In this document: positions 1 through 6,450 of the stretch, one piece after another
How the letters are laid out: each line of letters starts with the position of its first letter
How positions within the stretch are numbered: the first letter of the stretch is position 1
Assembly (NCBI GenBank): GCA_018266335.1
Contig: JAFEAR010000219.1
Span: forward strand, 1 to 9,191
Source: Bdellovibrionales bacterium
GTDB lineage: Bacteria; Bdellovibrionota; UBA2428
Length of the DNA: 9,191 nt
Reading direction: 5' to 3'
The notes under the pieces: generated by a model
The model's input: the letters and a program-made list of their open reading frames with translations, nothing else
The model's database searches: none
What the model was told of the DNA's origin: nothing
Translations under genes and position numbers: made by a program

Positions 1-963
1 CACCTTCGTACCCGCCGCCTTGGGAAAACGCTTTTGGATGTGCGGAACGAAAAAAGCTTTTTGAGAATCGTTGAACTGGTCCACGGACTTCGCCATGGAA
101 GCATCCACGCCGGCGACTTCGCACTGATTCACAAAACTTTTCACGTCCTTCGGAAAACAGGATCCGCCGTAGCCAATGCCGGCGTAAAGGTACTTGGGAC
201 CAATGCGCGGATCCGAGCGCATGATGGATTCAATTTGACGAATATCCGCCCCCAAGGCATCGGACAGGCGACTCACTTGGTTGATGAGCGAAATACGACT
301 GGCAAGCATAAGGTTAGACGCCAGTTTAGAGAGCTCGGCGGTTTCGTGATCCGTCACGAAAAGAGGATGTCCATTATTGAGAAGCGACTCGTAGAGCGCC
401 TTCACTTTTTCGCCCGCCCAACTTTCGGAAGCGCCAATGACCACGCGGGCCGGACGCATAAAGTCCGCCACGGCGTTGCCTTCGGTCAAGAATTCCGGAT
501 TGTTTACTACCGCAATTTTTTTATTAGGAAGCTCGGCGCGAATGGTGGTGAGCAAAGCGCGGGCGGTGCCCGCGGGGACGGTGGACTTCAAAACCAACAC
601 CACCTCGCGAGTAGCTCCGCGCGCAACATCCAAGGCCGCCGTACGCACGTAATCCAGATTGCAGGAGCCGTCGGGCCTCTGGGGCGTACCAACAGCAATG
701 AAAACCACATCTACTTGCGACGCGGAGAACATCTCTTTGACGGAGGAAACAAAGTGCAAGCGGCCAGCTTCCACGCCTTCTTCAACGAGTTCAGTGAGTC
801 CGGGTTCGTAAATCGGCACCCGGTTCGCTCGCAGGGCCTGCAACTTGGTTGCGTCCGCTTCTACGATAGTGACATCAAAGCCCAGAGCGGCAAAGCAAGC
901 TCCACTTACAAGGCCTACGTAACCGCCGCCAATAACTCCAATCGATGATTCTGCCGAGGACAT
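1..963 (-). CDS. ugd: UDP-glucose 6-dehydrogenase, N-terminal 321 residues (3' end off the left edge)
   Basis: Cytosolic NAD-dependent enzyme that oxidises UDP-glucose to UDP-glucuronate, a precursor of acidic surface polysaccharides. The frame opens at the ATG at 963-961 and stays open to base 1. Visible motifs in order: Rossmann dinucleotide loop GVIGGGYVGL (residues 9-18), acidic end of strand 2 (E35), IYEPGL (51-56), VGTPQ (91-95), the substrate-binding stretch NPEFLTEG (155-162), K213 and N217 in AELSKLASN, and the catalytic Cys269 in GYGGSCFPKD with Asp273. The Lys-to-Cys and Cys-to-Asp spacings match characterised UDP-glucose dehydrogenases. An AGGAG lies 7 nt upstream of the start, inside the last codons of manC, and the gene begins 2 nt after the manC stop, so the two are co-transcribed. 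Sister families (UDP-ManNAc or GDP-mannose dehydrogenase) share the fold. The GYGGSCFPKD motif and YEPGL favour UDP-glucose. The C-terminal UDP-binding domain is mostly outside the window. Confidence 0.95.
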   Translation of the reverse strand, partial: MSSAESSIGVIGGGYVGLVSGACFAALGFDVTIVEADATKLQALRANRVPIYEPGLTELVEEGVEAGRLHFVSSVKEMFSASQVDVVFIAVGTPQRPDGSCNLDYVRTAALDVARGATREVVLVLKSTVPAGTARALLTTIRAELPNKKIAVVNNPEFLTEGNAVADFMRPARVVIGASESWAGEKVKALYESLLNNGHPLFVTDHETAELSKLASNLMLASRISLINQVSRLSDALGADIRQIESIMRSDPRIGPKYLYAGIGYGGSCFPKDVKSFVNQCEVAGVDASMAKSVDQFNDSQKAFFVPHIQKRFPKAAGTKV

Positions 964-972
964 GCTTAACTC
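964..972 (-). promoter_or_regulatory. Ribosome binding site of ugd embedded in the manC stop
   Basis: On the minus strand the last codons of manC read GGT AGG AGT TAA, giving an AGGAG core 7 nt before the ugd ATG. The Shine-Dalgarno sequence is thus translated as the final manC residues. This arrangement is typical of translational coupling and fixes the ugd start codon. Confidence 0.75.
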
Positions 973-2348
973 CTACCGTATGCGTCGGAATAACGAACAA
1001 TGTCGTCTTCTCCAAAATAAGTTCCCGTCTGCACTTCAATGAACTCCAGCACGACCGAGCCGGGATTAGCCATGCGATGTTTTGCCCCGAGGGGAATATG
1101 AATATGTTCGCCCGCACGCAGGCGATGCACTTGATCGTTGAGCGTGACTTCGGCCTCGCCCTTCACCACAATCCAATGCTCCGCACGCTTTGCATGACTC
1201 TGGTAAGAGAGCTTCTGCTGCGGCAAAACCGTGATGCGTTTAGATTTAAAATTTTCCGTATCCAGGAGCACTTCAAAGCGCCCCCAGGGACGCTCTTCAA
1301 ACACGTGCTGCTGGAGCGTTGAACTGTGTTCCGCCTTTAGTGCGCCCACCGCATCCCGTAATTCTTGCCCGTGCCCACGCTTAACGAGCAGCAGGGCGTC
1401 CGGAGTATCGACCACCACGGTGTCCGAGACTCCCACGCACACCACTCGTTTGTGCGAGGGTAAAAGACTGAGGTAAAAATTGCTCTCGCCTCCCACCTGC
1501 AAAGGACGCTCCACACTGCGCGTGCGCTTAGCCACTTCCTCCCAAGAACCAATGTCCGACCAACCAATGTTAGCCGGAAAACAAACCAGGGACGAAAGTT
1601 TTTCCATGATGCCCACGTCGACACTTTCGGACTTCAGCGCGGCATAAAGCTCGGGAAGATTCGAAAGGTCCGGCTTGAGCTTGCTCAGGAGCGCATAGGT
1701 TTCGGGCAAATGCTGCGCGAACAATTGCAGCATGACATCGGCGCGAAACAAAAACATGCCCGCATTCCAAACCACTTTGCCCGTAGCAATCAGAGCCTGC
1801 GCCTTATCGCGGCTAGGTTTTTCGAGAAAGCGCTTCACCGGAATCGCCGCAATTTTCGAATGATCGGCGTCTCCTGCCAACTCCATGTACCCGTAGGCCG
1901 TAGAAGGCTGATCGGGACACAAGCCTAAAGTCACCACGTGCCCTTCTTCGGCCTTGCGGTAAGCCGCGTCGATGATGCGACGGAATTGCGGCACATCCTG
2001 AATATCGTGGTCGGCCGGAAAAACACCCACCACCGCTCGCGGATCGCGCCACGAACAAATGAGGGCCGCCAGCAAAACGGCGGGCGCCGTGTTGCGCGGT
2101 TGCGGTTCACCCACAACCTGAGCTTGGAGGCCAGCCTTGTTGAGCAATCCCTGCGTGCCGGGCTTAAGGGCTTCCGTCGTGATGATCGTCAACGGACCAA
2201 AGTCCTCGAAGCGACGAAGAGTCGTGGCCAACATGGGCTCACCCGAACCCAAAAGATCAAAGAATTGTTTGGGATAGGCCTCGCGCGACAGGGGCCAAAG
2301 ACGAGTACCAGCTCCCCCAGACAGAATCACGACGTGACGCGACGACAT
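966..2348 (-). CDS. manC: Mannose-1-phosphate guanylyltransferase / type II mannose-6-phosphate isomerase
   Basis: Bifunctional-type ManC/AlgA enzyme of 460 residues, close to the usual family length. It converts mannose-1-phosphate and GTP to GDP-mannose; the fused C-terminal cupin isomerises fructose-6-phosphate and mannose-6-phosphate in characterised homologues. The nucleotidyltransferase domain (about 4-275) shows the signature GGAGTRLWPLSR (11-22) followed by PKQF (26-29), PADHDI (111-116), AYGYME (151-156), FLEKP (174-178), WNAGMFLF (194-201) and GWSDIGSW (262-269). The C-terminal cupin (about 350-460) shows ERPWGRFEVL, RAEHWIVVKGEA (388-399), GAKHRMANPG (421-430) and GEDDIVRYSDAYGR (446-459). 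One deviation: the usual His-rich QMHHHRAEHW reads QSHAKRAEHW, so a conserved His is Lys387. Isomerase activity is therefore less certain than guanylyltransferase activity. The start is supported by AGGA 9 nt upstream and by the signature beginning at residue 7. It is the first gene of a leftward operon with ugd. Confidence 0.95.
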   Translation of the reverse strand: MSSRHVVILSGGAGTRLWPLSREAYPKQFFDLLGSGEPMLATTLRRFEDFGPLTIITTEALKPGTQGLLNKAGLQAQVVGEPQPRNTAPAVLLAALICSWRDPRAVVGVFPADHDIQDVPQFRRIIDAAYRKAEEGHVVTLGLCPDQPSTAYGYMELAGDADHSKIAAIPVKRFLEKPSRDKAQALIATGKVVWNAGMFLFRADVMLQLFAQHLPETYALLSKLKPDLSNLPELYAALKSESVDVGIMEKLSSLVCFPANIGWSDIGSWEEVAKRTRSVERPLQVGGESNFYLSLLPSHKRVVCVGVSDTVVVDTPDALLLVKRGHGQELRDAVGALKAEHSSTLQQHVFEERPWGRFEVLLDTENFKSKRITVLPQQKLSYQSHAKRAEHWIVVKGEAEVTLNDQVHRLRAGEHIHIPLGAKHRMANPGSVVLEFIEVQTGTYFGEDDIVRYSDAYGRS

Positions 2349-2388
2349 TGCGGCCGATCCTACATCAAGTTAGTCTGATCGGCGATTT
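2349..2388. promoter_or_regulatory. Divergent 40-bp intergenic region with inverted repeat and candidate promoter
   Basis: This is the only non-coding DNA between the leftward manC-ugd operon and the rightward six-gene operon, so promoters for both must lie here or extend into the coding starts. A perfect 7-bp inverted repeat, GCCGATC (2353-2359) and GATCGGC (2377-2383), is separated by 17 nt and could be an operator half-site pair. For the rightward direction, TTGCGG (2348-2353), a 17-nt spacer and TAGTCT (2371-2376) form a weak sigma70-like match (3 of 6 bases in each box), which would start transcription within a few bases of the glycosyltransferase ATG. AGGA for manC reads leftward at 2361-2358. 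That this region holds the promoters follows from the gene layout; the exact boxes are speculative. Confidence 0.45.
2353..2383. repeat. Perfect 7-bp inverted repeat, 17-nt spacer
   Basis: The arms GCCGATC at 2353-2359 and GATCGGC at 2377-2383 are exact reverse complements, and the symmetry does not extend beyond them in either direction. The dyad centre (2368) sits in the middle of the 40-bp divergent gap, so both operons would be affected equally by a bound protein. Arm centres are 24 bp apart, a little over two helical turns. A 7-bp match can occur by chance, so functional status is uncertain. Confidence 0.4.
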
Positions 2389-3369
2389 ATGAGTCGTGTC
2401 ACGGTGCTTCTTTCTACTTACAACGGAGCCGCGTTTTTACCGCGGCAATGGGAAAGCCTGTGCGAACAAACTTTTACGGACTGGACCCTCCTCGTCCGCG
2501 ACGACGGGTCGACCGACGGTACACTAGATTTGATTCGCAGTTTTGCGGCCCGGGATTCCCGCGTTCGTCTGGTGCCTCCGGACGGGGAACGCATGGGCCC
2601 CGCACAAAGCTTTGGCCGCCTCCTGGTGCTCGCCAACGAATCGCCCTATATCGCGCTCTGTGACCAAGACGATGTGTGGCTTCCCCACAAACTCGAAGGA
2701 AGCTTGGCGCGAATTCAGCAGAAAGAAGCGGAGTTTGGCACCCACACACCCTGCTTGATTCACACCGACTTAACGCTCGTAGACGCAGACCTTCACCTTC
2801 TAGCTACGTCCGCCAAGCGGCACCTGGGCTTCGACCATTCGGGCCATACAACCTTCGCTCAACTCCTGGCCCAAAACGTGGTGACGGGCTGCACGGTGCT
2901 ATGCAATCGCAGTCTTTTACAGGCGGCCCTTCCACTCCCCGCGGCCGTCCTGATGCACGATTGGTGGCTTGCCCTCATCGCGGCCGCACGGGGGCAGATC
3001 ATTTACTGGGACGAAGCGACCGTGCTCTACCGTCAGCACGGACGCAACGCTTCGGGGTCCGCCCGTCGGAAGAGCCTCGCTTCAGCTTTCAGCGAATTCG
3101 TTGCTCAATTCGCTCAGTTCCAGGAGCTTATGCGGCGACGTTTTCGGCAGAACGAGGCTCTGCGCGATCGCCTCGCGTCGGGGCCGGCCTGCGCCGCCCG
3201 CGATCTGCTCGAAAGCTGGCTCAGCGCCCAGGCCGAAGGGCGCATCAGCGGGGCCAGCGAGGCCTGGAAGCGGGGAGTCCGCATGCAAGGCATGGCCCGG
3301 ACCCTGGCTTTCTACGCTCTCCTCTTGAAAGACGGCTATCCGAACCACGACTCTGGGTGTAAAAGTTAG
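2389..3369 (+). CDS. Family 2 glycosyltransferase (rhamnosyltransferase-like)
   Basis: A 326-residue, probably cytosolic GT-A fold transferase that moves a sugar from a nucleotide donor to a growing glycan or lipid-linked acceptor. Motifs: N-terminal strand VTVLLSTYNG (4-13), DDGSTDGT (38-45) for nucleotide binding, the metal-binding region CDQDDVWLPHKLE (91-103), HTDLTLVD (125-132), HDWWLAL (190-196) carrying the likely catalytic-base region, and YRQHGRNASG (214-223). The DQDDVW plus HDWW plus YRQHG combination is typical of the GT2 subgroup often annotated as rhamnosyl- or alpha-1,3-linkage transferases in O-antigen loci; donor and acceptor cannot be read from sequence. No transmembrane segment is evident. 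The start fits the family N-terminus, but no Shine-Dalgarno sequence precedes it, and a possible -10 box lies very close. It is first in a rightward operon, 2 nt before the TolC-like gene, which links it to export. Confidence 0.9.
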   Translation: MSRVTVLLSTYNGAAFLPRQWESLCEQTFTDWTLLVRDDGSTDGTLDLIRSFAARDSRVRLVPPDGERMGPAQSFGRLLVLANESPYIALCDQDDVWLPHKLEGSLARIQQKEAEFGTHTPCLIHTDLTLVDADLHLLATSAKRHLGFDHSGHTTFAQLLAQNVVTGCTVLCNRSLLQAALPLPAAVLMHDWWLALIAAARGQIIYWDEATVLYRQHGRNASGSARRKSLASAFSEFVAQFAQFQELMRRRFRQNEALRDRLASGPACAARDLLESWLSAQAEGRISGASEAWKRGVRMQGMARTLAFYALLLKDGYPNHDSGCKS

Positions 3370-3371
3370 CC

Positions 3372-4769
3372 ATGCTTTTGCGCCGGGCTGCCCTTGGCAT
3401 CGCTGTATCCCTTGGCACCCTTGCGGGGCCAGCGAGTTCTGCCCGAAGCTTTCAGGACCTCGTTACCGAACTCCAAAATCGCACACGCCAAAAGTCTCCC
3501 GAAATTAAAAGTGCCGAGAGCCTAGATCGTCAGCGTTCGTACCAAACCTACACGGCCTGGACACGCTGGATGCCGCGCCTCACCTTTCAGACCTCCAAAA
3601 CCCGGTCCAAGGACTATTCCCTCCTTACGAGCGGATCGCTGCCGGATGTTTTCGGAGCAAATTTTACGCCGGAAGATGCGGACCTCGTACGTTGGTCGCT
3701 CAATGCAACTCTGCCCATTTACAGTCGCAGCGCGCACCTGGCTATTGCCCAGTCGCGCGCCGAAGGCGCCGTAGCCACGCAGCAACTGGAAACCAAAATT
3801 TCCGAGACCACCTGGCGCCTACGCGCCTACTTGGGCCAATGGTTGCTCGCAGCCTACCGCGAAGCCACTTCGCGGGAAGCGCTCGAGGCAGCTCGCACGA
3901 GCGATCGCGAAACCAAGCTCCGTTTTTCCCTGGGACAAAAAACTAAAATCGATGTTCTCAAAGCCGAATCCAACCTAACCGCCCTCGAGGCCAAGCGGGT
4001 CACCTACGAACAACAGCAGGTCGCCGAACGCAATAATTTGCTCGATTATTCCGGCTTAGCCCTGGAAGATCTTCAATCCCTCGGTCTCTTGGATTTGGTG
4101 GGTAGCGAAGAAAAATTAAATGCCCTCATTGCCGATCTAGCGGCCGAATCGCAGCGCACCACGGCGGCCCTCAAGCCCTTCCTCGATCAAAACTCCGACC
4201 AGCGCAACGCGCACGTCATCGCCCACAGCCCCGCTTTCCAAACTGTTCGCCTCGAAGAAGATCTCTCGCTAGAACGCGCGGCCTCGCTCATGGCTTCCGA
4301 GTGGCCCGAACTAAACTTGCAGGGCAGCGCGAGCAAGCAAAGCCCCTCCTTCAAAGAAACTTACCGTGGCGGACAAAGCTCCTACTCGGTAGGCGTAGTA
4401 CTCACCGTACCCCTCTTTTCGGGCGGCAGTCTCTTTAGTTCGGCCGGAGAGCAGTCGGCCGCCCGCGAGACGGCGCGCATCAAAGCCGTGCGCGACCAGC
4501 GCGCACTCTTCAACGACGTAGAAAACGAAACCACCCGCATCAAAGCCCTGCTTATTTCGCTCGAAGCCAATCGCACCCGCGTAGAACGGGACGAAGAAAT
4601 TTTGCGCCTTTCCCGCAAGAGCTACCAACTCGGTAAAACGAGCAGCCTGGAGCTCCTCACCGCGCAAAATGATCTCCTCACGTCCAAAGCGGACCTGGCC
4701 GAAACTCGCATTCAACTGGCGGTCACCGCCAAACAACTTGCCTGGCACCTCGGAGTTAATTCGCCATGA
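3372..4769 (+). CDS. TolC-family outer-membrane efflux channel
   Basis: A 465-residue outer-membrane factor, expected to form a trimeric beta-barrel with a long periplasmic alpha-helical tunnel as the exit duct of a tripartite exporter. Residues 1-24 are a signal peptide (RR near the N-terminus, hydrophobic core, PASSA before the likely cleavage site). The mature part shows the two-fold internal repeat of the OEP family: LGQKTKIDVLKAESNL (187-202) in the first half parallels LGKTSSLELLTAQNDL (420-435) in the second, and LPIYSRS (114-120) parallels VPLFSGG (346-352) at the barrel-forming strands. Long Ala/Glu/Arg-rich helices surround them (about 125-225 and 355-460). Length is normal for the family. 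It starts 2 nt after the glycosyltransferase stop with no strong ribosome site of its own, so coupling is likely, and it overlaps the adaptor gene by 4 nt (ATGA). Confidence 0.93.
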   Translation: MLLRRAALGIAVSLGTLAGPASSARSFQDLVTELQNRTRQKSPEIKSAESLDRQRSYQTYTAWTRWMPRLTFQTSKTRSKDYSLLTSGSLPDVFGANFTPEDADLVRWSLNATLPIYSRSAHLAIAQSRAEGAVATQQLETKISETTWRLRAYLGQWLLAAYREATSREALEAARTSDRETKLRFSLGQKTKIDVLKAESNLTALEAKRVTYEQQQVAERNNLLDYSGLALEDLQSLGLLDLVGSEEKLNALIADLAAESQRTTAALKPFLDQNSDQRNAHVIAHSPAFQTVRLEEDLSLERAASLMASEWPELNLQGSASKQSPSFKETYRGGQSSYSVGVVLTVPLFSGGSLFSSAGEQSAARETARIKAVRDQRALFNDVENETTRIKALLISLEANRTRVERDEEILRLSRKSYQLGKTSSLELLTAQNDLLTSKADLAETRIQLAVTAKQLAWHLGVNSP

Positions 4770-5758
4770 AAAAAATCCACCTTGGTCTTGTCACCCTTTT
4801 GCTCGCGTTGGGAGCCTGCACCAAGCACACCACCCTGAAAGCCGTGCAGGCCAAAAAAACCGAGGTCGAAGCAACCGTGTCCACCATTACCTCGGGCACC
4901 GTGGATGCCGAGCAACAGGCCGTGCTGGGATTTAGCACCTCGGGCCGCGTGCGCAGCATCAACGTAAAACTGGGGGACAAAGTAGAAAAAGGCCAAGTGC
5001 TCGCCGAAACCGAAAATGCCGATCTCCAAACCACCAGCCAGGATGCCGACAGCGAATGGAAGCGCTCACAAACGTTGTTCAAAGAAGGCCTTATTTCGAA
5101 GGCAGGTCTGGACGATGCTCGCCGAGCTTTTGAAGTGGCGCGATCCAACTACGACAAGAGCGTTATTCGCGCCCCCTTCGCCGGCATGGTGACCGAGCTT
5201 AATTTGGAAGTTGGCGAGCTCGCACAAACAACTACGAACACCAAGGCTCCGCTGCGCCTAGTAGATCTCAAGCCGCGCATCGTGAAGGGCGACATCGACG
5301 AAGTTGAGTTGTCGAAAGTAAAAGTCGGCGCGGCCGCTCGCCTTAAAATTCTCGCCGTGCGCTCCCAGCCCTTTGCCGGCACGGTCACCAAGGTCGTGCC
5401 CTTCGTGGAGAGTGTTAAGGAACAAGACCGCAGCGCCCACATTGAACTCATGTTCACCGAGTCGTCCGAAAACATTCCCGTCGGTGCATCCACCGACATC
5501 GAAATTGTGGTGGCCGCCAAATCGGGCGCCCTCGCCATTCCCTCGCGCGCGGTGCTGGGCTCCGGCACGAATCGTCACGTATTCAAAGTACAGAATGGCT
5601 CCCTCAAGGAAGTCGCCGTTAAGTTAGGTGTGGGCAACTACGACCGCACGGAAGTCATCGAAGGAGTGAACGAAGGCGACGTTATTGCCCTCCCCACTCC
5701 CGACCTCGAGCTCAAAGACGGACAGAAGACGAAGGTCGACATACAACCATGGCCCTGA
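4766..5758 (+). CDS. Lipoprotein periplasmic adaptor of a MacA/HlyD (RND/MFP) type exporter
   Basis: A 330-residue membrane-fusion protein that would bridge the inner-membrane permease and the TolC-like channel. A lipoprotein signal MKKIHLGLVTLLLALGAC has its lipobox (LGAC) ending at Cys18. Biotinyl-lipoyl half-motifs flank a coiled hairpin: GRVRSINVKLGDKVEKGQVL (60-79) before it and SVIRAPFAGMVTELNLEVGE (132-151) after it. The hairpin (about 84-131) is short, with two helices of roughly 20 residues each. At its tip R100, L104 and S111 have exactly the spacing of the RLS motif that contacts TolC in AcrA- and MacA-type adaptors. Beta-barrel and membrane-proximal domains follow (about 165-325). 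At 330 residues it is somewhat shorter than E. coli MacA, mainly in the hairpin. GGAG lies 10 nt before the ATG. It overlaps the upstream gene by 4 nt and the downstream ATPase by 10 nt, so the genes are one unit. Confidence 0.92.
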   Translation: MKKIHLGLVTLLLALGACTKHTTLKAVQAKKTEVEATVSTITSGTVDAEQQAVLGFSTSGRVRSINVKLGDKVEKGQVLAETENADLQTTSQDADSEWKRSQTLFKEGLISKAGLDDARRAFEVARSNYDKSVIRAPFAGMVTELNLEVGELAQTTTNTKAPLRLVDLKPRIVKGDIDEVELSKVKVGAAARLKILAVRSQPFAGTVTKVVPFVESVKEQDRSAHIELMFTESSENIPVGASTDIEIVVAAKSGALAIPSRAVLGSGTNRHVFKVQNGSLKEVAVKLGVGNYDRTEVIEGVNEGDVIALPTPDLELKDGQKTKVDIQPWP

Positions 5759-6450
5759 TCGAACTCGACCGCCTCACCAAATCATTCCTCATGGGCAAAG
5801 AAACCATTCACGCCTTAGCCGGCGTGAGCGCAACCATTCAGGAAGGTGAGCTGCTGTCGATTATTGGGGCGTCGGGCAGTGGTAAATCCACGCTCATGAA
5901 CATTCTGGGTTTGCTGGACGTGCCTGACACCGGCGAATACCGCCTGGAAGGCCGGGCTATTTCCGGACTCAGCGATGACGAGCGTGCGCGCCTGCGTAAC
6001 CAAAAGATTGGTTTCGTTTTTCAAAGTTTCAATTTGCTCGCACGCGCATCCGCTCTACGCAACGTAGAAATGCCGCTGGTCTACTCGGCGAGCTACGACC
6101 AATCCTATTCCGAAGCCAAACAAAAGGAGCTCGCCCAGGAAGCTCTCGACCGCGTGAAGTTGGCCGATCGTATGCACCATCGCCCGAATGAACTTTCCGG
6201 CGGTCAGCGGCAGCGGGTGGCCATTGCCCGCGCCATCGTGAATAAACCCAAAATCTTATTGGCGGACGAACCTACGGGCGCGCTGGACTCCAAGACGGGC
6301 CTCGAAATTCTAAGTCTCTTTGAACAGCTCAACACCGAAGGCGTCACCATCATTCTGGTAACGCACGACCCCAAGGTGGCGGCCCGCGCCCACCGCGTGA
6401 TTTCGATGTCCGACGGGCACGTCACGGAGGACCGCCGTGCCGATTCGTGA
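5749..6450 (+). CDS. MacB/LolD-type ABC transporter ATP-binding protein
   Basis: A 233-residue cytosolic ATPase powering the adjacent permease. All ABC motifs are intact: Walker A GASGSGKST (40-48), Q-loop Gln92 in FVFQSFNLL, signature LSGGQRQR (149-156), Walker B ILLADE with catalytic Glu174, PTGALDS (175-181) including the D-loop, and switch His206 in VTHD. The FQSFNLL and DEPTGALD stretches are typical of the MacB/LolD/FtsE group of mechanotransmission transporters. It is a stand-alone domain, unlike E. coli MacB, where ATPase and membrane domain are one chain. The start overlaps the adaptor by 10 nt; AAGG lies 13 nt upstream, a weak site consistent with coupling. Its 3' end overlaps the permease gene by 14 nt. 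Co-encoding with adaptor and TolC argues for an exporter rather than a lipoprotein-sorting (Lol) role. Confidence 0.95.
   Translation: MALIELDRLTKSFLMGKETIHALAGVSATIQEGELLSIIGASGSGKSTLMNILGLLDVPDTGEYRLEGRAISGLSDDERARLRNQKIGFVFQSFNLLARASALRNVEMPLVYSASYDQSYSEAKQKELAQEALDRVKLADRMHHRPNELSGGQRQRVAIARAIVNKPKILLADEPTGALDSKTGLEILSLFEQLNTEGVTIILVTHDPKVAARAHRVISMSDGHVTEDRRADS
6425..6430 (+). promoter_or_regulatory. Strong ribosome binding site deciding the GTG start of the permease
   Basis: CGGAGG lies inside the end of the ATPase gene, 6 nt before GTG at 6437. It is the best Shine-Dalgarno match in the rightward operon and supports an unusual GTG start that overlaps the ATPase by 14 nt. The resulting N-terminus (residues PIREIFRLALEALLANKLRS after the start) matches the MacB/FtsX family beginning. 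Confidence 0.75.

Noticed and set aside
34..948. A 304-codon plus-strand open frame across the ugd region
   Set aside because: The minus strand encodes unmistakable UDP-glucose dehydrogenase motifs across the same bases; the plus frame is its antisense shadow.
2676..3362. A 228-codon frame overlapping the glycosyltransferase in another plus frame
   Set aside because: The product is Arg/Pro/Ser-rich with no domain, while the overlapping frame has all GT2 motifs.
4311..4748. A minus-strand frame opposite the TolC-like gene
   Set aside because: It is antisense to the second OEP repeat, shows no motif and is typical of composition-driven shadows.
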